From Cinclus cinclus (lineage: Eukaryota; Chordata; Aves; Passeriformes; Cinclidae), in NCBI RefSeq assembly GCF_963662255.1, contig NW_026912200.1, forward strand, positions 62,001-126,000: a stretch of DNA of 64,000 nt, given 5' to 3'. Each line of letters opens with the position of its first letter. Position 1 is the first letter of the stretch. Below are positions 24,652-37,846 of the stretch, in pieces. The notes under the pieces are model-generated. The model made no database searches. It saw nothing but the letters and a program-made list of their open reading frames with translations, and had not been told where the DNA came from. The position numbers and the translations under genes are program-made.

Positions 24652-26622
24652 TTTCCCCAAGAAGCAAAACTCAAGAGCCCACTTGGCAGATGTCATTTTG
24701 TAGGGCGCGTTTGGGCCTCCGATGGCAGCCAGGTTTGGAGGAGGGGGCAGCTTTGGTCTGGGAGAAATCCTTGTCCTTATGGAATTTTTGTAGGCAAAAG
24801 CCCAGGACGGGCCGCAGGCAAGTTAGGCAAGTTGGCTTTGAAAGGAGGCACTTTTCCCCAAGAAACCAAACTCAAGAACCCACAATGCAGATGTCCTTTT
24901 GTAGGGCGCGTTTGGGCCTCTGATGGCAGCCAGGTTTGGAGGAGGGGGCAGCTTTGGTCTGGGAGAAATCCTCATCCTTCTGGAATTTTTGTACTCAAAA
25001 GCCCAGGACGGGCCGCAGGCAAGTTAGGCATTTTGGCTCCGAAAGGAAGCACTTTTCCCCAAGAACCCAAACTCAAGAGCCCACTTGGCAGATGTCATTT
25101 TGTAGGGCGCGTTTGGGCCTCCGATGGTAGCCAGGTTTGGAGGAGGGGGCAGCTTTGGTCTGGGAGAAATCCTCGTCCTTATGGAATTTTTGTAGGCACA
25201 AGCCCAGGACGGGCCGCAGGCAAGTTGGCTTTGAAAGGAGGCACTTTCCCCCAAGAAGCCAAACTCAAGAGCCCACTTGGCAGGTGTCATTTTGTAGGGC
25301 GCGTTTGGGCCTCCGATGGCAGCCAGGTTTGGAGGAGGGGGCAGCTTTGGTCTGGGAGGAATCCTCGTCCTTATGGAATTTTTGTAGCAAAAGCCCGGGA
25401 CGGGACGCAGGCAAGTTGGTTTTGAAAGGAGGCACTTTTCCCCAAGAAGCCAAACTCAAGAGCCCACTTGGCAGGTGTCATTTTGTAGGGCGCGTTTGGG
25501 CCTCCGATGGCAGCCAGGTTTGGAGGAGGGGGCAGCTTTGGTCTGGGAGAAATCCTCGTCCTTCTGGAATTTTTGGAGGCAAAAGCCCAGGACGGGCCGC
25601 AGGCAAGTTAGGCAAGTTGGCTCCGAAAGGAGGCACTTTTCCGCAAGAAGCCAAACTCAAGAGCCCACTTGGCAGATGTCATTTTGTAGGGCGCGTTTGG
25701 GCCTCTGATGGCAGCCAGGTTTGGAGGAGGGGGCAGCTTTGGTCTGGGAGAAATCCTCGTCCTTATGGAATTTTTGTAGGCAAAAGCCCAGGACGGGCCG
25801 CAGGCAAGTTGGCTTTGAAAGGAGGCACTTCCACCCAAGAAGCCAAACTCAAGAGCCCACTTGGCAGGTGTCATTTTGCAGGGCACGTTTGGGCCTCCGA
25901 TGGCAGCCAGGTTTGGAGGAGGGGGCAGCTTTGGACTGGGAGAAATCCTCGTCCTTCTGGAATTTTTGTAGGCAAAAGCCCTGGACGGGCCGCAGGCTAG
26001 TTAGGCAAGTTGGCTTTGAAAGGAGGCACTTTCCCCCAAGAAGCCAAACTCAAGAGCCCACTTGGCAGATGTCATTTTGTAGGGCGCGTTTGGGCCTCCG
26101 ATGGCAGCCAGGTTTGGAGGAGGGGGCAGCTTTGGTCTGGGAGAAATCCTCGTCCTTATGGAATTTTTGTAGGCAAAAGCCCAGGACGGGCCGCAGGCAA
26201 GTTGGCTTTGAAAGGAGGCACTTTTCCCCAAGAAGCCAAACTCAAGAGCCCACTTGGCAGGTGTCATTTTGTAGGGCGCGTTTGGGCCTCCGATGGCAGC
26301 CAGGTTTGGAGGAGGGGGCAGCTTTGGTCTGGGAGAAATCCTCGTCCTTATGGAATTTTTGTAGGCAAAAACCCCGCATGGGCCGCAGGCAAGTTAGGCA
26401 AGTTGCTTTGAAAGGAGGCACTTTTCCCCAAGAAGCCAAACTCAAGAAGCCACAATGAAGATGTCATTTTGTAGGGCGCGTTTGGACCTCCGATGGCAGC
26501 CAGGTTTGGAGGAGGGGGCAGCTTTGGTCTGGGAGAAATCCTCGTCCTTATGGAATTTTTGTAGCAAAAGCCCAGGACGGGCCGCAGGCAAGTTAGGCAA
26601 GTTGGCTCCGAAAGGAGGCACT
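24652..26622 (+). repeat. 1,971-bp (10-monomer) tandem duplication, first copy
   Basis: It matches the next block at +1971. Shared rare bases include atgtcctttt (24891 and 26862), cctcatcc (about 24971 and 26942), aagaacccaaac (about 25062 and 27033), gatggtagcc (about 25124 and 27095) and ggcacaagccc (about 25195 and 27166). From about 26.0 kb the offset rises to +2364, because the second copy holds two more monomers (393 bp). Confidence 0.85.
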
Positions 26623-28986
26623 TTTCCCCAAGAAGCAAAACTCAAGAGCCCACTTGGCAGATGTCATTTTGTAGGGCGCGTTTGGGCCTCCGATGGCAGC
26701 CAGGTTTGGAGGAGGGGGCAGCTTTGGTCTGGGAGAAATCCTTGTCCTTATGGAATTTTTGTAGGCAAAAGCCCAGGACGGGCCGCAGGCAAGTTAGGCA
26801 AGTTGGCTTTGAAAGGAGGCACTTTTCCCCAAGAAGCCAAACTCAAGAACCCACAATGCAGATGTCCTTTTGTAGGGCGCGTTTGGGCCTCTGATGGCAG
26901 CCAGGTTTGGAGGAGGGGGCAGCTTTGGTCTGGGAGAAATCCTCATCCTTCTGGAATTTTTGTACTCAAAAGCCCAGGACGGGCCGCAGGCAAGTTAGGC
27001 ATTTTGGCTCCGAAAGGAAGCACTTTTCCCCAAGAACCCAAACTCAAGAGCCCACTTGGCAGATGTCATTTTGTAGGGCGCGTTTGGGCCTCCGATGGTA
27101 GCCAGGTTTGGAGGAGGGGGCAGCTTTGTTCTGGGAGAAATCCTCGTCCTTATGGAATTTTTGTAGGCACAAGCCCAGGACGGGCCGCAGGCAAGTTGGC
27201 TTTGAAAGGAGGCACTTTCCCCCAAGAAGCCAAACTCAAGAGCCCACTTGGCAGGTGTCATTTTGTAGGGCGCGTTTGGGCCTCCGATGGCAGCCAGGTT
27301 TGGAGGAGGGGGCAGCTTTGGTCTGGGAGGAATCCTCGTCCTTATGGAATTTTTGTAGCAAAAGCCCGGGACGGGACGCAGGCAAGTTGGCTTTGAAAGG
27401 AGGCACTTTTCCCCAAGAAGCCAAACTCAAGAGCCCACTTGGCAGGTGTCATTTTGTGGGGCGCGTTTGGGCCTCCGATGGCAGCCAGGTTTGGAGGAGG
27501 GGGCAGCTTTGGTCTGGGAGAAATCCTCGTCCTTCTGGAATTTTTGGAGGCAAAAGCCCAGGACGGGCCGCAGGCAAGTTAGGCAAGTTGGCTCCGAAAG
27601 GAGGCACTTTTCCGCAAGAAGCCAAACTCAAGAGCCCACTTGGCAGATGTCATTTTGTAGGGCGCGTTTGGGCCTCCGATGGCAGCCAGGTTTGGAGGAG
27701 GGGGCAGCTTTGGTCTGGGAGAAATCCTCGTCCTTATGGAATTTTTGTAGGCAAAAGCCCAGGACGGGCCGCAGGCAAGTTGGCTTTGAAAGGAGGCACT
27801 TCCACCCAAGAAGCCAAACTCAAGAGCCCACTTGGCAGGTGTCATTTTGTAGGGCACGTTTGGGCCTCCGATGGCAGCCAGGTTTGGAGGAGGGGGCAGC
27901 TTTGGTCTGGGAGAAATCCTCGTCCTTCTGGAATTTTTGTAGGCAAAAGCCCTGCATGGGCCGCAGGCAAGTTGACTCCGAAAGGAGGCACTTTTCTCCA
28001 GGAAGCCAAACTCAAGAACCCTCAATGCAGGTGTCATTTTGTGGGGCGCGTTTGGGCCTCCGATGGCAGCCAGGTTTGGAGGAGGGGGCAGCTTTGGTCT
28101 GGGAGAAATCCTCGTCCTTATGGAATTTTTGGAGGCAAAAGCCCAGGACGGGCCGCAGGCAAGTTAGGCAAGTTGGCTCCGAAAGGAGGCACTTTTCCCC
28201 AAGAAGCAAAACTCAAGAGCCCACTTGGCAGATGTCATTTTGTAGGGCGCGTTTGGGCCTCCGATGGCAGCCAGGTTTGGAGGAGGGGGCAGCTTTGGTC
28301 TGGGAGAAATCCTCGTCCTTATGGAATTTTTGTAGTCTAAAGCCCAGGACGGGCCGCAGGCTAGTTAGGCAAGTTGGCTTTGAAAGGAGGCACTTTCCCC
28401 CAAGAAGCCAAACTCAAGAGCCCACTTGGCAGATGTCATTTTGTAGGGCGCGTTTGGGCCTCCGATGGCAGCCAGGTTTGGAGGAGGGGGCAGCTTTGGT
28501 CTGGGAGAAATCCTCGTCCTTATGGAATTTTTGTAGGCAAAAGCCCAGGACGGGCCGCAGGCAAGTTGGCTTTGAAAGGAGGTACTTCCACCCAAGAAGC
28601 CAAACTCAAGAGCCCACTTGGCAGGTGTCATTTTGTAGGGCGCGTTTGGGCCTCCGATGGCAGCCAGGTTTGGAGGAGGGGGCAGCTTTGGTCTGGGAGA
28701 AATCCTCGTCCTTATGGAATTTTTGTAGGCAAAAACCCCGCATGGGCCGCAGGCAAGTTAGGCAAGTTGCTTTGAAAGGAGGCACTTTTCCCCAAGAAGC
28801 CAAACTCAAGAAGCCACAATGCAGATGTCATTTTGTAGGGCGCGTTTGGACCTCCGATGGTAGCCAGGTTTGGAGGAGGGGGCAGCTTTGGTCTGGGAGA
28901 AATCCTCGTCCTTATGGAATTTTTGTAGCAAAAGCCCAGGACGGGCCGCAGGCAAGTTAGGCAAGTTGGCTCCGAAAGGAGGCACT
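26623..28986 (+). repeat. 1,971-bp duplication, second copy, enlarged to 2,364 bp
   Basis: It aligns with 24652-26622 with two extra monomers (192+201 bp) near 27.95-28.35 kb. The extra part contains the first occurrence of the cttttctccagg subtype (T at 27997), which is frequent from here on and absent before. This suggests the extra units came from the downstream domain by conversion or exchange. Confidence 0.8.
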
Positions 28987-31556
28987 TTTCCCCAAGAAGC
29001 CAAACTCAAGAACCCTCAATGCAGATGTCATTTTGTGGGGCGCGTTTGGGCCTCCGATGGCAGCCAGGTTTGGAGGAGGGGGCAGCTTTGGTCTGGGAGA
29101 AATCCTCGTCCTTCTGGAATTTTTGTAGGCAAAAGCCCAGGACGGGCCGCAGGCAAGTTGGCTTTGAAAGGAGGCACTTCCACCCAAGAAGCCAAACTCA
29201 AGAGCCCACTTGGCAGGTGTCATTTTGTAGGGCACGTTTGGGCCTCCGATGGCAGCCAGGTTTGGAGGAGGGGGCAGCTTTGGTCTGGGAGAAATCCTCG
29301 TCCTTCTGGAATTTTTGTAGGCAAAAGCCCTGCATGGGCCGCAGGCAAGTTGACTCCGAAAGGAGGCACTTTTCTCCAGGAAGCCAAACTCAAGAACCCT
29401 CAATGCAGGTGTCATTTTGTGGGGCGCGTTTGGGCCTCCGATGGCAGCCAGGTTTGGAGGAGGGGGCAGCTTTGGTCTGGGAGAAATCCTCGTCCTTATG
29501 GAATTTTTGGAGGCAAAAGCCCAGGACGGGCCGCAGGCAAGTTAGGCAAGTTGGCTCCGAAAGGAGGCACATTTCCCCAAGAAACAAAACTCAAGAGCCC
29601 ACTTGGCAGATGTCATTTTGTAGGGCACGTTTGGGCCTCCGATGGCAGCCAGGTTTGGAGGAGGGGGCAGCTTTGGTCTGGGAGAAATCCTCGTCCTTCT
29701 GGAATTTTTGTAGCAAAAGCCCAGAATGGGCTGCAGGCTAGTTAGGCAAGTTGGCTTTGAAAGGAGGCACTTTTCCGCAAGAAGCCAAACTCAAGAGCCC
29801 ACTTGGCAGGTGTCATTTTGTAGGGCGCGTTTGGGCCTCCGATGGCAGCCAGGTTTGGAGGAGGGGGCAGCTTTGGTCTGGGAGAAATCCTCGTCCTTAT
29901 GGAATTTTTGTAGGCAAAAGCCCAGGACGGGCCGCAGGCAAGTTGGCTTTGAAAGGAGGCACTTCCACCCAAGAAGCCAAACTCAAGAGCCCACTTGGCA
30001 GGTGTCATTTTGTAGGGCACGTTTGGGCCTCCGATGGCAGCCAGGTTTGGAGGAGGGGGCAGCTTTGGTCTGGGAGAAATCCTCGTCCTTCTGGAATTTT
30101 TGGAGGCAAAAGCCCAGGACGGGCCGCAGGCAAGTTAGGCATTTTGGCTCCGAAAGGAAGCACTTTTCCCCAAGAAGCCAAACTCAAGAGCCCACTTGGC
30201 AGATGTCATTTTGTAGGGCGCGTTTGGGCCTCCGATGGTAGCCAGGTTTGGAGGAGGGGGCAGCTTTGGTCTGGGAGAAATCCTCGTCCTTATGGAATTT
30301 TTGTAGGCACAAGCCCAGGACGGGCCGCAGGCAAGTTGGCTTTGAAAGGAGGCACTTTCCCCCAAGAAGCCAAACTCAAGAGCCCACTTGGCAGGTGTCA
30401 TTTTGTAGGGCGCGTTTGGGCCTCCGATGGCAGCCAGGTTTGGAGGAGGGGGCAGCTTTGGTCTGGGAGGAATCCTCGTCCTTATGGAATTTTTGTAGCA
30501 AAAGCCCGGGACGGGATGCAGGCAAGTTGGTTTAGAAAGGAGTCACTTTTCCCCAAGAAGCCAAACTCAAGAGCCCACTTGGCAGGTGTCATTTTGTAGG
30601 GCGCGTTTGGGCCTCCGATGGCAGCCAGGTTTGGAGGAGGGGGCAGCTTTGGTCTGGGAGAAATCCTCGTCCTTATGGAATTTTTGGAGGCAAAAGCCCA
30701 GGACGGGCCGCAGGCAAGTTAGGCAAGTTGGCTCCGAAAGGAGGCACTTTTCCGCAAGAAGCCAAACTCAAGAGCCCACTTGGCAGATGTCATTTTGTAG
30801 GGCGCGTTTGGGCCTCCGATGGCAGCCAGGTTTGGAGGAGGGGGCAGCTTTGGTCTGGGAGAAATCCTCGTCCTTATGGAATTTTTGTAGGCAAAAGCCC
30901 AGCACGGGACGCAGGCAAGTTGGCTTTGAAAGGAGGCACTTCCACCCAAGAAGCCAAACTCAAGAGCCCACTTGGCAGGTGTCATTTTGTAGGGCACGTT
31001 TGGGCCTCCGATGGCAGCCAGGTTTGGAGGAGGGGGCAGCTTTGGTCTGGGAGAAATCCTCGTCCTTATGGAATTTTTGTAGGCAAAAGCCCTGCATGGG
31101 CCGCAGGCAAGTTGACTCCGAAAGGAGGCACTTTTCTCCAGGAAGCCAAACTCAAGAACCCTCAATGCAGGTGTCATTTTGTGGGGCGCGTTTGGGCCTC
31201 CGATGGCAGCCAGGTTTGGAGGAGGGGGCAGCTTTGGTCTGGGAGAAATCCTCGTCCTTATGGAATTTTTGGAGGCAAAAGCCCAGGACGGGCCGCAGGC
31301 AAGTTGGCTTTGAAAGGAGGTACTTCCACCCAAGAAGCCAAACTCAAGAGCCCACTTGGCAGGTGTCATTTTGTAGGGCGCGTTTGGGCCTCCGATGGCA
31401 GCCAGGTTTGGAGGAGGGGGCAGCTTTGGTCTGGGAGAAATCCTCGTCCTTATGGAATTTTTGTAGGCAAAAACCCCGCATGGGCCGCAGGCAAGTTAGG
31501 CAAGTTGCATTGAAAGGAGACACTTTTCCCCAAGAAGCCAAACTCAAGAAGCCACA
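28987..31556 (+). repeat. Shuffled satellite block between the 1,971-bp repeat and domain 2 HOR
   Basis: The segment 27.6-28.2 kb recurs at 29.0-29.6 kb (+1378), and 27.45-28.14 kb recurs at 30.59-31.28 kb (+3140). The subtype run with gcattttggctcc and ggaagc recurs at 30.14 kb. Only satellite sequence is present. Confidence 0.75.
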
Positions 31557-34500
31557 ATGCAGATGTCATTTTGTAGGGCGCGTTTGGACCTCCGATGGCA
31601 GCCATGTTTGGAGGAGGGGGCAGCTTTGGTCTGGGAGAAATCCTCGTCCTTATGGAATTTTTGTAGCAAAAGCCCAGGACGGGCCGCAGGCAAGTTAGGC
31701 AAGTTGGCTCCGAAAGGAGGCACTTTTCCCCAAGAAGCCAAACTCAAGAACCCTCAATGCAGATGTCATTTTGTGGGGCGCGTTTGGGCCTCCGATGGCA
31801 GCCAGGTTTGGAGGAGGGGGCAGCTTTGGTCTGGGAGAAATCCTCGTCCTTCTGGAATTTTTGTAGTCTAACGCCCAGCACGGGCTGCAGGCAAGTTGGC
31901 TCCGAAAGGAGGCACTTTCCCCCAAGAAGCCAAACTCAGGAGCCCACTTGGCAGATGTCATTTTGTAGGGCGCGTTTGGGCCACCGATGGCAGCTAGGTT
32001 TGGAGGAGGGGGCAGCTTTGGTCTGGGAGAAATCCTCGTCCTTCTGGAATTTTTGTAGGCAAAAGCCCAGTATGGGCTGCAGGCTAGTTAGGCAAGTTGG
32101 CTTTGAAAGGAGGCACTTTTCCGCAAGAAGCCAAACTCAAGAGCCCACTTGGCAGGTGTCATTTTGTAGGGCGCGTTTGGGCCTCCGATGGCAGCCAGGT
32201 TTGGAGGAGGGGGCAGCTTTGGTCTGGGAGAAATCCTCGTCCTTATGGAATTTTTGTAGGCAAAAGCGCAGGACGGGCCGCAGGCAAGTTGGCTTTGAAA
32301 GGAGGCACTTCCACCCAAGAAGCCAAACTCAAGAGCCCACTTGGCAGGTGTCATTTTGTAGGGCACGTTTGGGCCTCCGATGGCAGCCAGGTTTGGAGGA
32401 GGGGGCAGCTTTGGTCTGGGAGAAATCCTCGTCCTTCTGGAATTTTTGTAGGCAAAAGCCCTGCATGGGCCGCAGGCAAGTTGACTCCGAAAGGAGGCAC
32501 TTTTCTCCAGGAAGCCAAACTCAAGAACCCTCAATGCAGGTGTCATTTTGTGGGGCGCGTTTGGGCCTCCGATGGCAGCCAGGTTTGGAGGAGGGGGCAG
32601 CTTTGGTCTGGGAGAAATCCTCGTCCTTATGGAATTTTTGGAGGCAAAAGCCCAGGACGGGCCGCAGGCAAGTTAGGCAAGTTGGCTCCGAAAGGAGGCA
32701 CTTTTCCCCAAGAAGCAAAACTCAAGAGCCCACTTGGCAGATGTCATTTTGTAGGGCGCGTTTGGGCCTCTGATGGCAGCCAGGTTTGGAGGAGGGGGCA
32801 GCTTTGGTCTGGGAGAAATCCTCGTCCTTATGGAATTTTTGTAGTCTAAAGCCCAGCACTGGCCGCAGGCTAGTTAGGCAAGTTGGCTTTGAAAGGAGGC
32901 ACTTTTCCCCAAGAAGCCAAACTCAAGAGCCCACTTGGCAGATGTCATTTTGTAGGGCGCGTTTGGGCCTCCGATGGCAGCCAGGTTTGGAGGAGGGGGC
33001 AGCTTTGGTCTGGGAGAAATCCTCGTCCTTATGGAATTTTTGTAGGCAAAAGCCCAGGACGGGCCGCAGGCAAGTTGGCTTTGAAAGGAGGTACTTCCAC
33101 CCAAGAAGCCAAACTCAAGAGCCCACTTGGCAGGTGTCATTTTGTAGGGCGCGTTTGTGCCTCCGATGGCAGCCAGGTTTGGAGGAGGGGGCAGCTTTGG
33201 TCTGGGAGAAATCCTCGTCCTTATGGAATTTTTGTAGGCAAAAACCCCGCATGGGCCGCAGGCAAGTTAGGCAAGTTGCTTTGAAAGGAGACACTTTTCC
33301 CCAAGAAGCCAAACTCAAGAATCCACAATGCAGATGTCATTTTGTAGGGCGCGTTTGGACCTCCGATGGCAGCCAGGTTTGGAGGAGGGGGCAGCTTTGG
33401 TCTGGGAGAAATCCTCGTCCTTATGGAATTTTTGTAGGCAAAAACCCCGCATGGGCCGCAGGCAAGTTAGGCAAGTTGCTTTGAAAGGAGGCACTTTTCC
33501 CCAAGAAGCCAAACTCAAGAAGCCACAATGCAGATGTCATTTTGTAGGGCGGGTTTGGGCCTCTGATGGCAGCCAGGTTTGGAGGAGGGGGCAGCTTTGG
33601 TCTGGGAGAAATCCTCGTCCTTATGGAATTTTTGTAGCAAAAGCCCAGGACGGGCCGCAGGCAAGTTAGGCAAGTTGGCTCCGAAAGGAGGCACTTTTCC
33701 CCAAGAAGCCAAACTCAAGAACCCTCAATGCAGATGTCATTTTGTGGGGCGCGTTTGGGCCTCCGATGGCAGCCAGGTTTGCAGGAGGGGGCAGCTTTGG
33801 TCTGGGAGAAATCCTCGTCCTTCTGGAATTTTTGTAGGCAAAAGCCCAGCACGGGCTGCAGGCAAGTTGGCTCCGAAAGGAGGCACTTTCCCCCAAGAAG
33901 CCAAACTCAGGAGCCCACTTGGCAGATGTCATTTTGTAGGGCGCGTTTGGGCCACCGATGGCAGCTAGGTTTGGAGGAGGGGGCAGCTTTGGTCTGGGAG
34001 AAATCCTCGTCCTTCTGGAATTTTTGTAGGCAAAAGCCCAGAATGGGCTGCTGGCTAGTTAGGCAAGTTGGCTTTGAAAGGAGGCACTTTTCCTCAAGAA
34101 GCCAAACTCAAGAGCCCACTTGGCAGGTGTCATTTTGTAGGGCGCGTTTGGGCCTCCGATGGCAGCCAGGTTTGGAGGAGGGGGCAGCTTTGGTCTGGGA
34201 GAAATCCTCGTCCTTATGGAATTTTTGTAGGCAAAAGCCCAGCACGGGCCGCAGGCAAGTTGGCTTTGAAAGGAGGCACTTCCACCCAAGAAGCCAAACT
34301 CAAGAGCCCACTTGGCAGGTGTCATTTTGTAGGGCACGTTTGGGCCTCCGATGGCAGCCAGGTTTGGAGGAGGGGGCAGCTTTGGTCTGGGAGAAATCCT
34401 CGTCCTTCTGGAATTTTTGTAGGCAAAAGCCCTGCATGGGCCGCAGGCAAGTTGACTCCGAAAGGAGGCACTTTTCTCCAGGAAGCCAAACTCAAGAACC

Positions 34501-37500
34501 CTCAATGCAGGTGTCATTTTGTGGGGCGCGTTTGGGCCTCCGATGGCAGCCAGGTTTGGAGGAGGGGGCAGCTTTGGTCTGGGAGAAATCCTCGTCCTTA
34601 TGGAATTTTTGTAGTCTAAAGCCCAGCACGGGCCGCAGGCTAGTTAGGCAAGTTGGCTTTGAAAGGAGGCACTTTCCCCCAAGAAGCCAAACTCAAGAGC
34701 CCACTTGGCAGATGTCATTTTGTAGGGCGCGTTTGGGCCTCCGATGGCAGCCAGGTTTGGAGGAGGGGGCAGCTTTGGTCTGGGAGAAATCCTCGTCCTT
34801 ATGGAATTTTTGTAGGCAAAAGCCCAGGACGGGCCGCAGGCAAGTTGGCTTTGAAAGGAGGTACTTCCACCCAAGAAGCCAAACTCAAGAGCCCACTTGG
34901 CAGGTGTCATTTTGTAGGGCGCGTTTGGGCCTCCGATGGCAGCCAGGTTTGGAGGAGGGGGCAGCTTTGGTCTGGGAGAAATCCTCGTCCTTCTGGAATT
35001 TTTGTAGGCAAAAGCCCTGCATGGGCCGCAGGCAAGTTGACTCCGAAAGGAGGCACTTTTCTCCAGGAAGCCAAACTCAAGAACCCTCAATGCAGGTGTC
35101 ATTTTGTGGGGCGCGTTTGGGCCTCCGATGGCAGCCAGGTTTGGAGGAGGGGGCAGCTTTGGTCTGGGAGAAATCCTCGTCCTTATGGAATTTTTGTAGG
35201 CAAAAGCCCAGAATGGGCTGCAGGCTAGTTAGGCAAGTTGGCTTTGAAAGGAGGCACTTTTCCGCAAGAAGCCAAACTCAAGAGCCCACTTGGCAGATGT
35301 CATTTTGTGGGGCGCGTTTGGGCCTCCGATGGCAGCCAGGTTTGGAGGAGGGGGCAGCTTTGGTCTGGGAGAAATCCTCGTCCTTATGGAATTTTTGTAG
35401 GCAGAAGCCCCGCATGGGCCGCAGGCAAGTTGGCTTTGAAAGGAGGCACTTCCACCCAAGAAGCCAAACTCAAGAGCCCACTTGGCAGGTGTCATTTTGT
35501 AGGGCACGTTTGGGCCTCCGATGGCAGCCAGGTTTGGAGGAGGGGGCAGCTTTGGTCTGGGAGAAATCCTCGTCCTTCTGGAATTTTTGTAGGCAAAAGC
35601 CCAGCACGGGCCGCAGGCAAGTTGGCTCCGAAAGGAGGCACTTTCCCCCAAGAAGCCAAACTCAGGAGTCCACTTGGCAGATGTCATTTTGTAGGGCGCG
35701 TTTGGGCCACCGATGGCAGCTAGGTTTGGAGGAGGGGGCAGCTTTGGTCTGGGAGAAATCCTCGTCCTTATGGAATTTTTGTAGGCAAAAGCCCAGAATG
35801 GGCTGCAGCCTAGTTAGGCAAGTTGGCTCCGAAAGGAGGCACTTTTCCCCAAGAAGCCAAACTCAAGAACCCTCAATGCAGATGTCATTTTGTGGGGCGC
35901 GTTTGGGCCTCCGATGGCAGCCAGGTTTGGAGGAGGGGGCAGCTTTGGTCTGGGAGAAATCCTCGTCCTTATGGAATTTTTGTAGGCAAAAACCCCGCAT
36001 GGGCCGCAGGCAAGTTAGGCAAGTTGCTTTGAAAGGAGGCACTTTTCCCCAAGAAGCCAAACTCAAGAAGCCACAATGCAGATATCATTTTGTAGGGCGC
36101 GTTTGGACGTCTGATGGCAGCCAGGTTTGGAGGAGGGGGCAGCTTTGGTCTGGGAGAAATCCTCGTCCTTATGGAATTTTTGTAGCAAAGGCCCAGGACG
36201 GGCCGCAGGCAAGTTAGGCAAGTTGGCTCCGAAAGGAGGCACTTTTCCCCAAGAAGCCAAACTCAAGAACCCTCAATGCAGATGTCATTTTGTGGGGCGC
36301 GTTTGGGCCTCCGATGGCAGCCAGGTTTGGAGGAGGGGGCAGCTTTGGTCTGGGAGAAATCCTCGTCCTTCTGGAATTTTTGTAGGCAAAAGCCCAGCAC
36401 GGGCTGCAGGCAAGTTGGCTCCGAAAGGAGGCACTTTCCCCCAAGAAGCCAAACTCAGGAGCCCACTTGGCAGATGTCATTTTGTAGGGCGCGTTTGGGC
36501 CACCGATGGCAGCTAGGTTTGGAGGAGGGGGCAGCTTTGGTCTGGGAGAAATCCTCGTCCTTCTGGAATTTTTGTAGGCAAAAGCCCAGAATGGGCTGCT
36601 GGCTAGTTAGGCAAGTTGGCTTTGAAAGGAGGCAGTTTTCCTCAAGAAGCCAAACTCAAGAGCCCACTTGGGAGGTGTCATTTTGTAGGGCGCGTTTGGG
36701 CCTCCGATGGCAGCCAGGTTTGGAGGAGGGGGCAGCTTTGGTCTGGGAGAAATCCTCGTCCTTATGGAATTTTTGTAGGCAAAAGCCCAGGACGGGCCGC
36801 AGGCAAGTTGGCTTTGAAAGGAGGCACTTCCACCCAAGAAGCCAAACTCAAGAGCCCACTTGGCAGGTGTCATTTTGTAGGGCACGTTTGGGCCTCCGAT
36901 GGCAGCCAGGTTTGGAGGAGGGGGCAGCTTTGGTCTGGGAGAAATCCTCGTCCTTCTGGAATTTTTGTAGGCAAAAGCCCTGCATGGGCCGCAGGCAAGT
37001 TGACTCCGAAAGGAGGCACTTTTCTCCAGGAAGCCAAACTCAAGAACCCTCAATGCAGGTGTCATTTTGTGGGGCGCGTTTGGGCCTCCGACGGCAGCCA
37101 GGTTTGGAGGAGGGGGCAGCTTTGGTCTGGGAGAAATCCTCGTCCTTATGGAATTTTTGGAGGCAAAAGCCCAGGACGGGCTGCAGGCAAGTTAGGCAAG
37201 TTGGCTCCGAAAGGAGGCACTTTTCCCCAAGAAGTAAAACTCAAGAGCCCACTTGGCAGATGTCATTTTGTAGGGCGCGTTTGGGCCTCTGATGGCAGCC
37301 AGGTTTGGAGGAGGGGGCAGCTTTGGTCTGGGAGAAATCCTCGTCCTTATGGAATTTTTGTAGTCTAAAGCCCAGCACGGGCCGCAGGCTAGTTAGGCAA
37401 GTTGGCTTTGAAAGGAGGCACTTTTCCCCAAGAAGCCAAACTCAAGAGCCCACTTGGCAGATGTCATTTTGTAGGGCGCGTTTGGGCCTCCGATGGCAGC

Positions 37501-37846
37501 CAGGTTTGGAGGAGGGGGCAGCTTTGGTCTGGGAGAAATCCTCGTCCTTATGGAATTTTTGTAGGCAAAAGCCCAGGACGGGCCGCAGGCAAGTTGGCTT
37601 TGAAAGGAGGTACTTCCACCCAAGAAGCCAAACTCAAGAGCCCACTTGGCAGGTGTCATTTTGTAGGGCGCGTTTGGGCCTCCGATGGCAGCCAGGTTTG
37701 GAGGAGGGGGCAGCTTTGGTCTGGGAGAAATCCTCGTCCTTATGGAATTTTTGTAGGCAAAAACCCCGCATGGGCCGCAGGCAAGTTAGGCAAGTTGCAT
37801 TGAAAGGAGACACTTTTCCCCAAGAAGCCAAACTCAAGAAGCCACA
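31557..37846 (+). repeat. Domain 2 higher-order repeat, copy A (6,290 bp, about 32 monomers)
   Basis: It begins at a unit with the rare pair tttggacctcc and gcagccatgtttgg, which recurs at 37847 and 46685. It matches copy B at +6290 (31557-34517), +6491 (34644 to about 36540; copy B has one more 201-bp unit near 40.9 kb), and +6290 again (36808-37300; copy B lacks one unit present here near 36.6 kb). The subtypes and their order differ from the domain 1 HOR although the monomer count is similar. Confidence 0.87.
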
